38,706 bases of DNA from Elusimicrobiota bacterium (GCA_026388115.1 JAPLKK010000035.1:69168-107873); one strand, 5' to 3'; counted from the first letter of the stretch, positions 16,183-24,121 are shown. Numbers and translations are program-made. The notes: generated by a model from the sequence alone, not told the origin.

Positions 16183-17343
16183 GCGAGCGCTCGACCTACG
16201 ACGCGGTCGCTCAGTGCCGCCGCTGCGGCGACTGCGAGCAGGCGTGCCCCACGTACCTCGCCACGGGCCGCGAGGGCTTCAACCCGCGCGGTAGGAATCA
16301 GGCGGTGCGCATGCTGCTGGAGCGCAAGATCGCCCGGGCGCAGACGGCCGAGCAGCTTTTGTCCACCTGCCTCTTGTGCGGCGCGTGCTCGACGACGTGC
16401 TACGCGCACGTCCGCACGCCGGACCTCGTCCTTGAAGGGCGCAGGCTCCTGCGCGAGGGGCAGGCGCCGCCGCTCGCGCGGCTGCTCGGCTGGCTGCTCC
16501 TGGAGCATCCGCGCGCCTTCGAGTCGCTGCTGAAGGTGTCGTACTTCTTCAAGCGCCTGGGCCTCGCCCGGCTCGCTTGCCGCCTCGGCCTTCCCTCCCT
16601 CGTCGGTTTGCCCGGCTTGGCGGTCGCTGAAGAGCAGGTCTCGGAGGCGCCGCGCTCCTTGCTCGCCCCGGAGCTTCGGGCGCGGCCTGAGCTCCGCTCG
16701 CCCGCGCAGGCGAGCTTCCTGTATTTCGCCCCGTGCGGGCCGAACTTCGTCCTGCCGCGCGTGGGCCGCGCGACGGTGCGGGTGCTCAGCGCGCGCGGCA
16801 AGACCGCTTTCGCGGACATCGGCTGCTGCGGGCTCTTGGCCTACAACTACGGCGACGTGGGGCAAGCGCGCGAGTTCGCGCGGCGGGTCATCGAGCGCGC
16901 CGAGACGGCCTTCGCCAAGGCCGACAAGGCGGCGGTGCTGGCGGGAGACTGCTCATCCCGCGTCGCGCACATGAAGGGCTATCCTCAGCTCTTCCTCGAA
17001 GACCCCGCCTGGAAGACTCACATACCACGACTCCTGCCGCGCCAAGCACGGCCAGGGTATCTCCAAGGAGCCGCGCGCGGCGCTGGCGGGGCGGGACTTT
17101 CGCGAGATGGCGGAGTCGGACTCATGCTGCGGCGGCGCGGGCGCCTTCGCCTTCGTCCATCCGGACCTTTCCGACGCCGTGCTTCGTCGCAAGGTCTCCA
17201 ACATCGCGTCCACGCAGGCGCGCGTCGTCGCGGCCAGCGCTACCTCCTGCCTCCTGCACCTCGCGCACGGCTTGGCAAAATACTACCCGGAGTGCCGCGT
17301 CGCGCACGTCTCCGAGTTGGCTGCCGAGAATCTCCCGAAATAG
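16149..17343 (+). pseudogene. glcF: GlcF-like Fe-S subunit, internally deleted and frameshifted
   Basis: From ATG 16149 (MDILGRLSTGLGERSTYD) the protein has two 4Fe-4S motifs, CRRCGDCEQACP and CLLCGACSTTC, then a CCG domain with FADIGCCGLLAYNYGD and GDCSSRVAHMKGYP. At PAWKT, near base 17017, the homology breaks; the second CCG domain continues in another frame: YHDSCRAKHGQGI, REMAESDSCCGGAGAFAF, to the TAG at 17341-17343. About 25-35 residues usual between the parts are missing. A deletion of 3n+1 bases explains both facts. As written the reading frame runs into nonsense to 17630. If the scar is real, electrons from the flavin subunit cannot pass by this route. Otherwise it is an assembly error. 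Confidence 0.82.
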
Positions 17344-17410
17344 GACTTTTCCGCGACCGACGGGCACGCGGCTGTTGCCCTCGCGGGAAGGGGTCGGTGC
17401 TTGCGCGCCC

Positions 17411-18715
17411 TCACATCTGGGCGGTCTTGCAGTTGATGCCCTCGCGCCAAGTCTGCTCTCTGGGATCCATGAAGTCCGCCTTCATGGTGGCCGAGAGCTT
17501 CTGGACCCATTGCCGCTCCCCGAAGAGGAGGCCGAACTCCCGGTTGTTCGAGACCGCGGACACGGACCCGTTGGCGGAGCCGACCCAGGCGCGTTCGCCG
17601 TCGACCACGATCGCCTTGGCGTGCAAATAGCCGGGGAAGCCGTTGATCAGGATGCTGCTGTTGAACATCTTGGTCTCTATCCCCGCGGCGTCGAAGGCCG
17701 AGTAGGTCGCGGTGGCCTTCGCGGCCTCTTGTTCATTGGGCATCCCGAAGGCGCAGAGGCTGGTGATATTGAGGTTGACGCGCACTCCCCTGTGCGCGGC
17801 CGTGATCAGAGCGGCGTTGATCTCGGGCTCTTTGAGGTACTGGTTCTGCAGCTCGATCGTGCGCTTCGCGGAGCGGATGAGGCGGAGCAAGGGGTCCAGG
17901 ATCAGCGGGCCCACGGTCAATCTCTTGGCCGCCGGTCCGGTGAGGACCGCGCTCATGTCGTAGCGGACGCCGGCGAGGTCCTTCTCAAAGATCGCCGTAA
18001 GCGTCGCCGTGATCTGCGGATCGTCGAGGACCATCGTGTAGTCGCGATTGCATTTCTCCGGCGATTCGGCGACATCGCAGAGATTTGACTTGTCGAAGTT
18101 GCCGGTGCTCATCAGGGCGACGGCGCCATCCGAGATGACCATCTTGCCGTGCTCCCAGCAGGGTTCGTTCTGGCACAGCTGGTCCTTCTTGAAGGGGACA
18201 TAGGCCCCTCCGGCGGCCCGGACCTGCCGGACCAGGCGTTTCTCATCCGCGCAGTCGGCCGCGGCGCCGGGGTCGGACAGCGTCGCGCCCGAGGCGTCGA
18301 AGACTCGGCAGGCGCCGCCCACGGGATCGGGCTCCTTGACGATCCGCACGCGGACCCCGCGCTTGAGGGCCTGGCGGATGGCGGCGCGCACGGCCGAATC
18401 GCCCATCTGATAGATCTCGATGTCCAAGGTGGCTTGCGTCCCTCCGATTAGGGAGAGGATGGGCGAGCCCTCCGAGTTGTTGTAGAAGCCGGCAAGGCTG
18501 GCGTCGCGCTGCTGAGAGCGAGCCGCCGCGCGGTTCGGCATGGCGTCCACGGTGCCTGAGATGACAGGGACCGGCAGCGTGTCGCCGAGGCTCAAGGCCT
18601 TGAGTTGCTCGAACGCAGTCTGGGCCGAGGCGGTGATTGGCAGGGCGAACCATAGGGCCAGAGCGGCCGCTGCCCCGAGCGTTCTCCCTGCGACAACGTA
18701 TCTCTTTTCCTTCAT
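17411..18715 (-). CDS. Secreted phospholipase D-like protein with two HKD motifs
   Basis: It has 434 aa. The signal peptide (MKEKRYVVAGRTLGAAAALA, cleavage near ASAQ) sends it out of the cytoplasm. Two PLD motifs are intact: EHGKMVISDGAVALMSTGNF (first) and LHAKAIVVDGERAWVGSANG (second), each with the HxKx4D core followed by a GxxN-type element, so a complete two-lobed active site is expected. PLD-family members cut or transfer phosphodiesters in phospholipids or nucleic acids; which one is open. Cysteines (DADCADEK, CQNEPCWE, SLCAFG) could form disulfides. I chose ATG 18715 since the 63-residue upstream extension is not protein-like. It is transcribed divergently from the HD-GYP gene. Confidence 0.88.
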   Translation of the reverse strand: MKEKRYVVAGRTLGAAAALALWFALPITASAQTAFEQLKALSLGDTLPVPVISGTVDAMPNRAAARSQQRDASLAGFYNNSEGSPILSLIGGTQATLDIEIYQMGDSAVRAAIRQALKRGVRVRIVKEPDPVGGACRVFDASGATLSDPGAAADCADEKRLVRQVRAAGGAYVPFKKDQLCQNEPCWEHGKMVISDGAVALMSTGNFDKSNLCDVAESPEKCNRDYTMVLDDPQITATLTAIFEKDLAGVRYDMSAVLTGPAAKRLTVGPLILDPLLRLIRSAKRTIELQNQYLKEPEINAALITAAHRGVRVNLNITSLCAFGMPNEQEAAKATATYSAFDAAGIETKMFNSSILINGFPGYLHAKAIVVDGERAWVGSANGSVSAVSNNREFGLLFGERQWVQKLSATMKADFMDPREQTWREGINCKTAQM

Positions 18716-19016
18716 ACGATCCCGTTGCTGGGAGTATGCCCGTGTCTCGAGCATCGCTCCCTGAAAGAAGACGGCAGGTGAAAAGAATCTGAACTTTCTT
18801 GCTCGACGCCCTGATTGCAAAGGATGCCGAGCGCGAGACCTGCGGAGCGTGACGGCGCCCGCGAAAGCGGGCTTGAAATGCCTTGGTCCGGAAAACTCTG
18901 GCAATTGAGCGGAACGGGTGCTAAGATAAAGGAAGCCGCTGCTCCCCGCCCGGCGGTCGAGAGGTACCGAGCCAGGTCATGAAGTAGTAACTCAGGCCTG
19001 GTTTAATAGTGACGCC
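18716..19016. other. Intergenic region of 301 bases between divergent genes
   Basis: It holds no credible gene. I see a GC-only six-base hairpin with GAAA loop (GCCCGC/GCGGGC, 18857-18872), a plus-strand promoter candidate TGGCAA-17-TAAGAT (18899-18927) that would give a leader of about 80 bases, and closer to the gene a TTTAAT box nine bases before the ATG. A seven-base stem (AGCCAGG/CCTGGTT, one wobble) closes the end of that leader. On the minus strand CATACT (18733-18738) may be the -10 of the PLD gene. Confidence 0.45.
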
Positions 19017-20150
19017 ATGGGACGACGACAAGATCTAGAGCGGCGGCAGATGCTACTCGCCCGATTCGGGCGGCGCATATCGAGCGAGACCCGCCTAGAC
19101 AACCTCCTTTCCCTCATCGCGGAAGAGGTGCGCCATATCCTGCAGGCCGACCGCTGCTCCGTCTTTCTGGTCGATCCCAACAAGAACGAGCTTTGGACCA
19201 AGGTCGCCCTCGGCATGGGCGAGAAGGTCCTGCGCATCCCGCTCGGCCACGGCATCGCGGGCTTCGTGGCCAAGACCGGCTCGGCCGTCAACATCCGCGA
19301 CGCGTACCGCGACACGCGCTTCGCGCAGGACCTCGACAAGATCACCGGCTACCAGACCAAGAGCGTCCTGGCCGTGCCGCTCAAGGACCGCGACGGCAAG
19401 GCGCTCGGCGTCTTCGAGATACTGAACAAGACGAAGGGCTCCTTCAACGAGGAGGACGAGGGCTTCCTGCGCATTCTGGCCACCATCGCCGCCTCGGCGA
19501 TCGAGAACGCCCAGCTTTACGAGAACCTGCGCAAGTCTCACCTGGAGACGATCTATCGCCTGGCCATGGTGGCGGAATACCGCGACCAGACGGACACCGC
19601 CAAGCACCTGCGCCACATCTCGAAATACTCCGCGATCATGGCGGCCCAACTGGGCATGCCCTACGAGGTGGTCGAGGACATCCGCTACGCGAGCCCGCTG
19701 CACGACATCGGCAAGGTGGCGATCCCGGACTCGATCCTGCTCAAGCCCGGCAAGCTCACGCCCGACGAGTACGAGGAGATGAAGAAGCACCCGATCTACG
19801 GCGCGCGCATGCTGGAGAACGCCGAGACGCGGCTCTTGCAGCTCGCCTGCCGGATCGCCATCGCGCACCACGAGCATTTCGACGGCTCGGGTTATCCCAA
19901 CGGCCTGCGCGGCGAGCAGATACCGCTCGAGGCCCGCATCGTCAGCGTCGTGGACGTCTTCGACGCGCTCACCACCCGCCGCGTGTACAAGGGCGCGTGG
20001 AGCCTGGACGAGACCTTCCGTTACATGCAGGACCAGTCCGGCCGCCTCTTCGACCCCATGGTCACCGATGCTTTCATCAAATGCACGCCGCAGGTCCAGG
20101 CGATCCTCAACGAAGAGGCGGTCTCCGTCGCGCCCGAAGGCCAGGCGTAA
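19017..20150 (+). CDS. GAF domain / HD-GYP domain protein (putative c-di-GMP phosphodiesterase)
   Basis: It has 377 aa. The GAF domain spans about residues 15-165 (DRCSVFLVDPNKNELWTKVA, GIAGFVAKTGSAVNIRDAY, SVLAVPLKDRDGKALGV), a ligand-sensing module. The HD-GYP domain spans about 185-360: HLRHISKYS, SPLHDIGKVAIPDSIL with the metal-binding HD, HHEHFDGSGYPNGL with the GYP motif, and VVDVFDALTTRRVYK. All key residues are present, so c-di-GMP hydrolysis is plausible, though some HD-GYP proteins act on other dinucleotides. The protein is cytosolic. The GNAT gene follows after 25 bases and is probably cotranscribed. Its presence near pilT fits control of a surface lifestyle, which is inference. 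Confidence 0.93.
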   Translation: MGRRQDLERRQMLLARFGRRISSETRLDNLLSLIAEEVRHILQADRCSVFLVDPNKNELWTKVALGMGEKVLRIPLGHGIAGFVAKTGSAVNIRDAYRDTRFAQDLDKITGYQTKSVLAVPLKDRDGKALGVFEILNKTKGSFNEEDEGFLRILATIAASAIENAQLYENLRKSHLETIYRLAMVAEYRDQTDTAKHLRHISKYSAIMAAQLGMPYEVVEDIRYASPLHDIGKVAIPDSILLKPGKLTPDEYEEMKKHPIYGARMLENAETRLLQLACRIAIAHHEHFDGSGYPNGLRGEQIPLEARIVSVVDVFDALTTRRVYKGAWSLDETFRYMQDQSGRLFDPMVTDAFIKCTPQVQAILNEEAVSVAPEGQA

Positions 20151-20175
20151 GTCGGCGCGGCCGCTCTCCCCGCGG

Positions 20176-20649
20176 ATGGACATCGCGCAGCTGAAGCTCA
20201 GGCCTGCGACGGACCAAGACCGGGACGCGATCATCCGGCTCATCTCCGACGCCCTTCAGGAGTACGGCCTGCCGCTGTACTTGGACACGATGGATTCGGA
20301 CCTCAGCGACATCCGCGGGAGCTACGAAGCGGCTGGCGGATTCTTCGACGTCCTGGAGGGCGCGCAGGGAGAGATCGCCGGCTGCGTCGGGCTTCGGCCC
20401 GCGGCCGGTCCGGCCTGCGAGCTGCGCAGGATGTACTTGAAGGCCTCCTGGCGGGGGAAAGGCCTAGGCAAGCGCCTGCTCAAGCACACCGTGGAGCGGG
20501 CTAAGGCGCTCGGCTTCTCCCGCATCCGCCTAGAGACGGCCTCGGTGCTCAAGGAAGCGATCGGGCTGTACACCAGCTGCGGGTTCCGCCCGCAGGAGCA
20601 CGCGGACCTGTCCAAGTGCTGCGACAGGGCGTACGTGATGGAGTTGTAG
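20176..20649 (+). CDS. GNAT family N-acetyltransferase
   Basis: It has 157 aa with the GNAT fold: an N-terminal strand and helix (LKLRPATDQDRDAIIRLISD), motif A LRRMYLKASWRGKGLGKRLL, where RGKGLG binds the acetyl-CoA pyrophosphate, and motif B RLETASVLKEAIGLYTSCGF. I chose ATG 20176 because the upstream extension of the ORF is only the shadow of the HD-GYP gene's end. It converges with trehalase 43 bases further on. The acetyl acceptor (small molecule or protein) cannot be predicted. Confidence 0.9.
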   Translation: MDIAQLKLRPATDQDRDAIIRLISDALQEYGLPLYLDTMDSDLSDIRGSYEAAGGFFDVLEGAQGEIAGCVGLRPAAGPACELRRMYLKASWRGKGLGKRLLKHTVERAKALGFSRIRLETASVLKEAIGLYTSCGFRPQEHADLSKCCDRAYVMEL

Positions 20650-20692
20650 GCCTCCCGAGACGTCTTACACCGGCACCCAGAGGGTGAAGCGG

Positions 20693-22294
20693 CTATTGGC
20701 CCGGGTTCAGGTCGAGCACGCGGGCTTGGCGGCGCTTCGGCAGGCGGGCGTACAGCTCCTCGAAGACCGCGTTCGTCCAGCCGAAGCCGATCTCGTTGGA
20801 ACCGTAGCCGAACTTGAGCCCGGCGGCGAGCTGCGAGGTCCGCCGGACCACGTCGTACTTCTCCACGATGGCGTGGTGGGCGATGAACTCCTTGAGGACC
20901 ATCGACAAGAAATGGATGGAGACGCGGTCGGCGTCCTCGTGGAAGCCGTACCGCCGCAGGCCTTCGACGCCGATGAGCTGCATGGGGGCCCAGCCGAAAG
21001 GGGCGTCCCACTGCTCGCCCGTTGTCCGGGCGCTGGTCACCAAGCCGCCGGGGCGCTCGAAGAGCGGCAGGTTGGCCCGCACGCGGGCGGCTTGGCGCGT
21101 GTCGGCGAGTCCGGCCCAGAGCGGGTAGAACGTCGTCACGAACGGATATGGCCGCAGCGCCTTGCGCGTGAAGTCGTAGTCGTAATAGAGGCCGTCCTTC
21201 TCGTCCCACAAGAGGCGATTGACCCGCTCGCGCCGCGCCGCCGCGCGGCCAAGCCACTCGCCCGCCTTCCCGCCGTCTCCCAGCTCCCGCTCGATGGCCG
21301 CCATATCCGTTTCCATGCGGAAGAGCAGCGAGTTGAGGCACACGGGGTTGATGTCGATGACCTCCGAGTTGAAGGGGCCGAAGCGATCCGACGGGTCGAA
21401 GCCGGACTCGCGCATGGAGCGGTCGTTCTTGTAGAAGAACGGCGTCAGGCTGTCCGTCTTGGCGTCGTATTCCTTGTCAAGCGGATACTCCGGGAGCTTG
21501 TGCGTCTTGAGATGCTCCTTGACGCGGTCGTAGTGCGTGCGCCCCTCGGCATCCTTCTCGCCGGCGAGCACCTCCGGAGCGGGCCCCTCGCCTGAGTCGT
21601 AGTAGCGGGACAGCCCGGTCGCGGCGACGAGGTGCGGCGCCTCGGTCCAATAGCGGTAGGTGCTCTCAAGCGCCGGGAGCGCGTTCTCGAGCCAGGGCCT
21701 GTCTTTCGTCCGGGCATACACTGCCCGCACCATCGCGGCGAGGAACGGCGGCTGGGAGCGCGTCAGGTAGTACGTCCGGTTGGCGTTGAGCACCCGGCCG
21801 TAATGCCGTACCTCGTAAAGGAAATCGTCGGTGACGTCTTTGGCAAGCTGGAGCCGCCCGTCGCGCACCAAGCCGACCAAGATGAAGTAGCTGTCCCAGC
21901 CGTAAAGCTCGTTGAATCGCCCCCCCGGCACGACGTACGGCTTGGGCACGTAGAGCAGCCCCGCAGGCGCGTCCGCGCGGCCGTCCGGCAGGACCCGCAG
22001 GTCGATGCGGGCCCAATCGTCGGGTCGCATCTCGGCCTTGAGCCGGGCGCGGACGGCAACCGGGTCCTCATCGGCCGGAAGGTAGACGACCGGCTCGGCG
22101 CCTTTCGCCTGGAGCTTCGGGTCGGCGGCGGCAAGGGCTAGCGAGGCGTTGGACCGGGTGAGGGTATCCCAGGCGCCATGGATGTAGGCGCGTATCGCCT
22201 CGAGCTGAGCGGGAGCGGCGACGGCGGGCGGCCGCGGCGCGCGCGTTGCGGCGAACGCGGGGGCGCAGGCCAAAAGCAGCGTGCCCGATAGCAT
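20693..22294 (-). CDS. treA: Secreted trehalase, GH37
   Basis: It splits trehalose into two glucose units. It has 533 aa with a signal peptide MLSGTLLLACAPAFA, so it is periplasmic or extracellular. Trehalase signature 1 is PGGRFNELYGWDSYF and signature 2 is QWDAPFGWAP; the catalytic acid Asp lies in ESGFDPSDR (SGWD in E. coli) and the base Glu in IVEKYDV. The glycine-rich lid loop that follows in E. coli (GTGGGGGEYP) is replaced by TSQLAAGLKFGYGSNE, then GFGWTN continues as usual. ATG 22294 is chosen since a TATGAT box lies six bases upstream. There is no trehalose synthesis gene nearby, so scavenging of external trehalose is the likely role. Confidence 0.93.
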   Translation of the reverse strand: MLSGTLLLACAPAFAATRAPRPPAVAAPAQLEAIRAYIHGAWDTLTRSNASLALAAADPKLQAKGAEPVVYLPADEDPVAVRARLKAEMRPDDWARIDLRVLPDGRADAPAGLLYVPKPYVVPGGRFNELYGWDSYFILVGLVRDGRLQLAKDVTDDFLYEVRHYGRVLNANRTYYLTRSQPPFLAAMVRAVYARTKDRPWLENALPALESTYRYWTEAPHLVAATGLSRYYDSGEGPAPEVLAGEKDAEGRTHYDRVKEHLKTHKLPEYPLDKEYDAKTDSLTPFFYKNDRSMRESGFDPSDRFGPFNSEVIDINPVCLNSLLFRMETDMAAIERELGDGGKAGEWLGRAAARRERVNRLLWDEKDGLYYDYDFTRKALRPYPFVTTFYPLWAGLADTRQAARVRANLPLFERPGGLVTSARTTGEQWDAPFGWAPMQLIGVEGLRRYGFHEDADRVSIHFLSMVLKEFIAHHAIVEKYDVVRRTSQLAAGLKFGYGSNEIGFGWTNAVFEELYARLPKRRQARVLDLNPGQ

Positions 22295-22300
22295 CGCGGC

Positions 22301-22327
22301 ATCATAGCATGCGAACGGCGATTGCAA
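22301..22327 (-). promoter_or_regulatory. Leaderless promoter of the trehalase gene
   Basis: On the minus strand TTGCAA, 15 bases, TATGAT, then only six bases to the ATG. The TTGCAA is self-complementary and serves the opposite promoter too. The 15-base spacer is short. Confidence 0.5.
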
Positions 22328-22351
22328 CGAGGGGAGCGAGGTTGTTAAAGT
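22322..22351 (+). promoter_or_regulatory. Leaderless promoter of the squalene/phytoene synthase gene
   Basis: TTGCAA, 18 bases, TAAAGT, then seven bases to the GTG start at 22359. It shares its -35 with the trehalase promoter. Confidence 0.5.
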
Positions 22352-22358
22352 TGCTGGA

Positions 22359-23309
22359 GTGGACCTCAGCGGGCTCCTGCACGACGTCTCGCGCTCCTTC
22401 TACCTGTCTTTGCGCGTGCTGCCGGCCGAGGTCCGGCCGCAGGTGGGCCTCGCCTACCTGCTCGCTCGCGCCAGCGACACGGTCGCCGACACGAAGGCCG
22501 TGCCGCGCGAGCGCCGGCTGGAGCTGCTGGCGAGGATGCGCAAGGGCGACTTCGCCTCCGTGCGCGAGCTGGCGACCGGGCAGGCCTTGTCGGCGGAGCG
22601 GACCCTTCTCGAGCGGCTCGACGACTGCGCGCGGGAGAAGGAGCGGCTGGCGCCCCGCGACCGCGAGCTGATCGACGCCTTGCTCGACACCATCGTCTCC
22701 GGCCAGATCTTCGACCTGGAACGCTTCCCCGGCAAGGGCGTGGAGACCCTCAAGGACGCCGCCGAGCTCGACCGCTACACCTACCTCGTCGCCGGCTGCG
22801 TGGGCGAGTTCTGGACGAGGATGTGCGCCCTGCACCTGCCGGCCTTCGCCGCGCTCGACCAGGAAGAGATGATCCGCCTGGGCGTGCGCTTCGGCAAGGG
22901 GCTCCAGCTCGTCAACGTCCTGCGCGACGTGGCGGCGGACCTGCGCATCGGCCGCTGCTACCTGCCGTTCCCCGATCCCGAGCGGCTGCTCGATTCCGCG
23001 CGCCGCGACCTGTTCGCGCCCGAGTACGCCCGCTGGCTCGACGCGGCGCTGGAGCATCTGGACTCCGGCTGGCGCTACACGTTGAGCATCCCGCCGTCGC
23101 TGAGAAGGGTGCGTCTGGCCTGCGTCTGGCCCATCTGGATCGGCCTCGAGACGATCGCCCTCCTGCGCCGCGCCAATCCCCTCGACCCCGCCCAACGCGT
23201 GATGGTGAGGCAGGGCCGGGTCTATCTCTTCCTGGCGGAGTCGGCGCTCTTCGCCGGCTCGGACGCTGTCCGTCCGTCCACTCGCCGCGGCCGTCGGGCT
23301 GGACGGTGA
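22359..23309 (+). CDS. Squalene/phytoene synthase family protein, C-terminus replaced
   Basis: It condenses two prenyl diphosphates (head-to-head) to squalene or phytoene, a first step to hopanoids or carotenoids, at the inner membrane. The order is normal: LLHDVSRSFYLSLRVLPAEV, first metal site DTVADT, GRYTYLVAG-like RYTYLVAGCVGEFWTRMC, and second metal site LQLVNVLRDVAADLRIGRCY. Substrate choice (GGPP or FPP) is open; the N-terminus resembles squalene-type enzymes. Homology stops after LFLAESALFAGSD near base 23265; the last 14 or so residues (AVRPSTRRGRRAGR) are the antisense of the opposite gene, so the true end is lost. The catalytic core is complete. The start is GTG 22359, seven bases after a -10 box. 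Confidence 0.88.
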   Translation: MDLSGLLHDVSRSFYLSLRVLPAEVRPQVGLAYLLARASDTVADTKAVPRERRLELLARMRKGDFASVRELATGQALSAERTLLERLDDCAREKERLAPRDRELIDALLDTIVSGQIFDLERFPGKGVETLKDAAELDRYTYLVAGCVGEFWTRMCALHLPAFAALDQEEMIRLGVRFGKGLQLVNVLRDVAADLRIGRCYLPFPDPERLLDSARRDLFAPEYARWLDAALEHLDSGWRYTLSIPPSLRRVRLACVWPIWIGLETIALLRRANPLDPAQRVMVRQGRVYLFLAESALFAGSDAVRPSTRRGRRAGR

Positions 23310-23979
23310 AGTCCACGGCGTCGGAGCCGAGCTGCCGCTCGTCCTTATAGATCACGCGGTTGGTGTCGATCCAGATCACGTCGCCGGAGGCCGTCGCGAA
23401 CGAGTAGCGCGCCGCGTTGGCTCCGAGACGGCGGCTGTTCTTGTATAGGACGCGGTCGGTGTCGATCCAGGCCACGTCGCCCGTGTAGTCGTTGAGCTGG
23501 AAATCCTTTGCGTTGACGCCGAGCTGCTCGCCGTCGCGGTACATGACCCTGCTCCGGTCCATCCACGCCACGCGGCCCGTCCAATCCGACAGCGCATGGC
23601 GCGCGGCGTAGACGCCCAGCCGCCGGTCGTTCTTGTACAGCGTGCCTTCGCTGTCCTTCCACATCACGTCGCCGGTGCGCTCCGCGATCGCGTAATCGGC
23701 GACGTAGTACTGGCCGAGCGTCGCGTCGTTCTTGCGCAGGGCGTGGTTGGAGTCGACCCACGCCACGTCGCCGGAGCAGGAAGCGAGGAAGCTGGCGGCG
23801 GTGCCGTCGCTCAGGCGCTTGCCGTCGCGAAAGAGGGCGCCGTAGAGATCGATCCACACGACGGGGGTCGAGCAATACGGCTGGGCGGACGGGGGCAGCG
23901 GGCGCGCCGGCGGCTTCTTGGCCGACGCCGGCAGGGCGAGAAGGAAGAGCAGGAATCCCATGGCCGCGGACCTCCGCAT
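22912..23979 (-). CDS. Secreted 33-residue-repeat protein, 3' end lost
   Basis: The signal peptide MRRSAAMGFLLFLLALPASA is followed by six repeats of 32-33 residues, consensus GDVaWiDtdrvLYKnxrrLG, for example GDVAWIDTDRVLYKNSRRLG and GDVIWIDTNRVIYKDERQLG. Each seems to give beta hairpins, so a beta-propeller or solenoid is plausible; I know no named family that fits, and WG repeats are only vaguely similar. The seventh repeat breaks at GEWTDGQ near base 23273; beyond it the frame runs on as arginine-rich nonsense antisense to squalene synthase until 22912. Only about 23273-23979 is the native gene. Its promoter is TGGACA-17-TACAGT. Confidence 0.75.
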   Translation of the reverse strand: MRRSAAMGFLLFLLALPASAKKPPARPLPPSAQPYCSTPVVWIDLYGALFRDGKRLSDGTAASFLASCSGDVAWVDSNHALRKNDATLGQYYVADYAIAERTGDVMWKDSEGTLYKNDRRLGVYAARHALSDWTGRVAWMDRSRVMYRDGEQLGVNAKDFQLNDYTGDVAWIDTDRVLYKNSRRLGANAARYSFATASGDVIWIDTNRVIYKDERQLGSDAVDFTVQPDGRGEWTDGQRPSRRRAPTPPGRDRPGPASPSRVGRGRGDWRGAGGRSSRGRSRWARRRPDAPFSATAGCSTCSASRSPDAPAPRRASGRTRARTGRGARNRAAARDRGTAGSSGRCAGPPPRRAGR

Positions 23980-24007
23980 CGTTGCGCCTGATGCACGCGT
24001 TCGAGCC

Positions 24008-24036
24008 ACTGTACGAAACGAAGCGGTTCATGTCCA
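24008..24036 (-). promoter_or_regulatory. Promoter of the repeat-protein gene
   Basis: On the minus strand TGGACA, 17 bases, TACAGT, with about 28 bases to the ATG at 23979. It is divergent from the promoter at 24066. Confidence 0.6.
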
Positions 24037-24065
24037 TCGGCGCGCGGTTGGTGCCGGATGCTGAC

Positions 24066-24094
24066 TTGACGCCCCGGTAGTTCGGGGTTAACCT
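24066..24094 (+). promoter_or_regulatory. Promoter with palindromic operator filling the spacer
   Basis: TTGACG, 17 bases, TAACCT. The first 16 spacer bases are the inverted repeat CCCCG-N6-CGGGG, so a dimeric regulator would sit between the -35 and -10 boxes, the place used by MerR-type activators. It drives the anchored cysteine-rich gene. Confidence 0.6.
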
Positions 24095-24121
24095 GATATG
24101 GCGCGAAAAGCCGGGGGGGCC

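Noticed and set aside
18899-19016. Possible c-di-GMP riboswitch before the GAF/HD-GYP gene
   Set aside because: The conserved GEMM cores (GGGCAAACC, GGGACGCAAAGC) are not present; only a simple hairpin is seen.
22912-23272. C-terminal extension of the repeat protein antisense to squalene synthase
   Set aside because: Arginine/glycine/serine-rich nonsense, incompatible with the regular repeats before it; it is read-through past a lost end.
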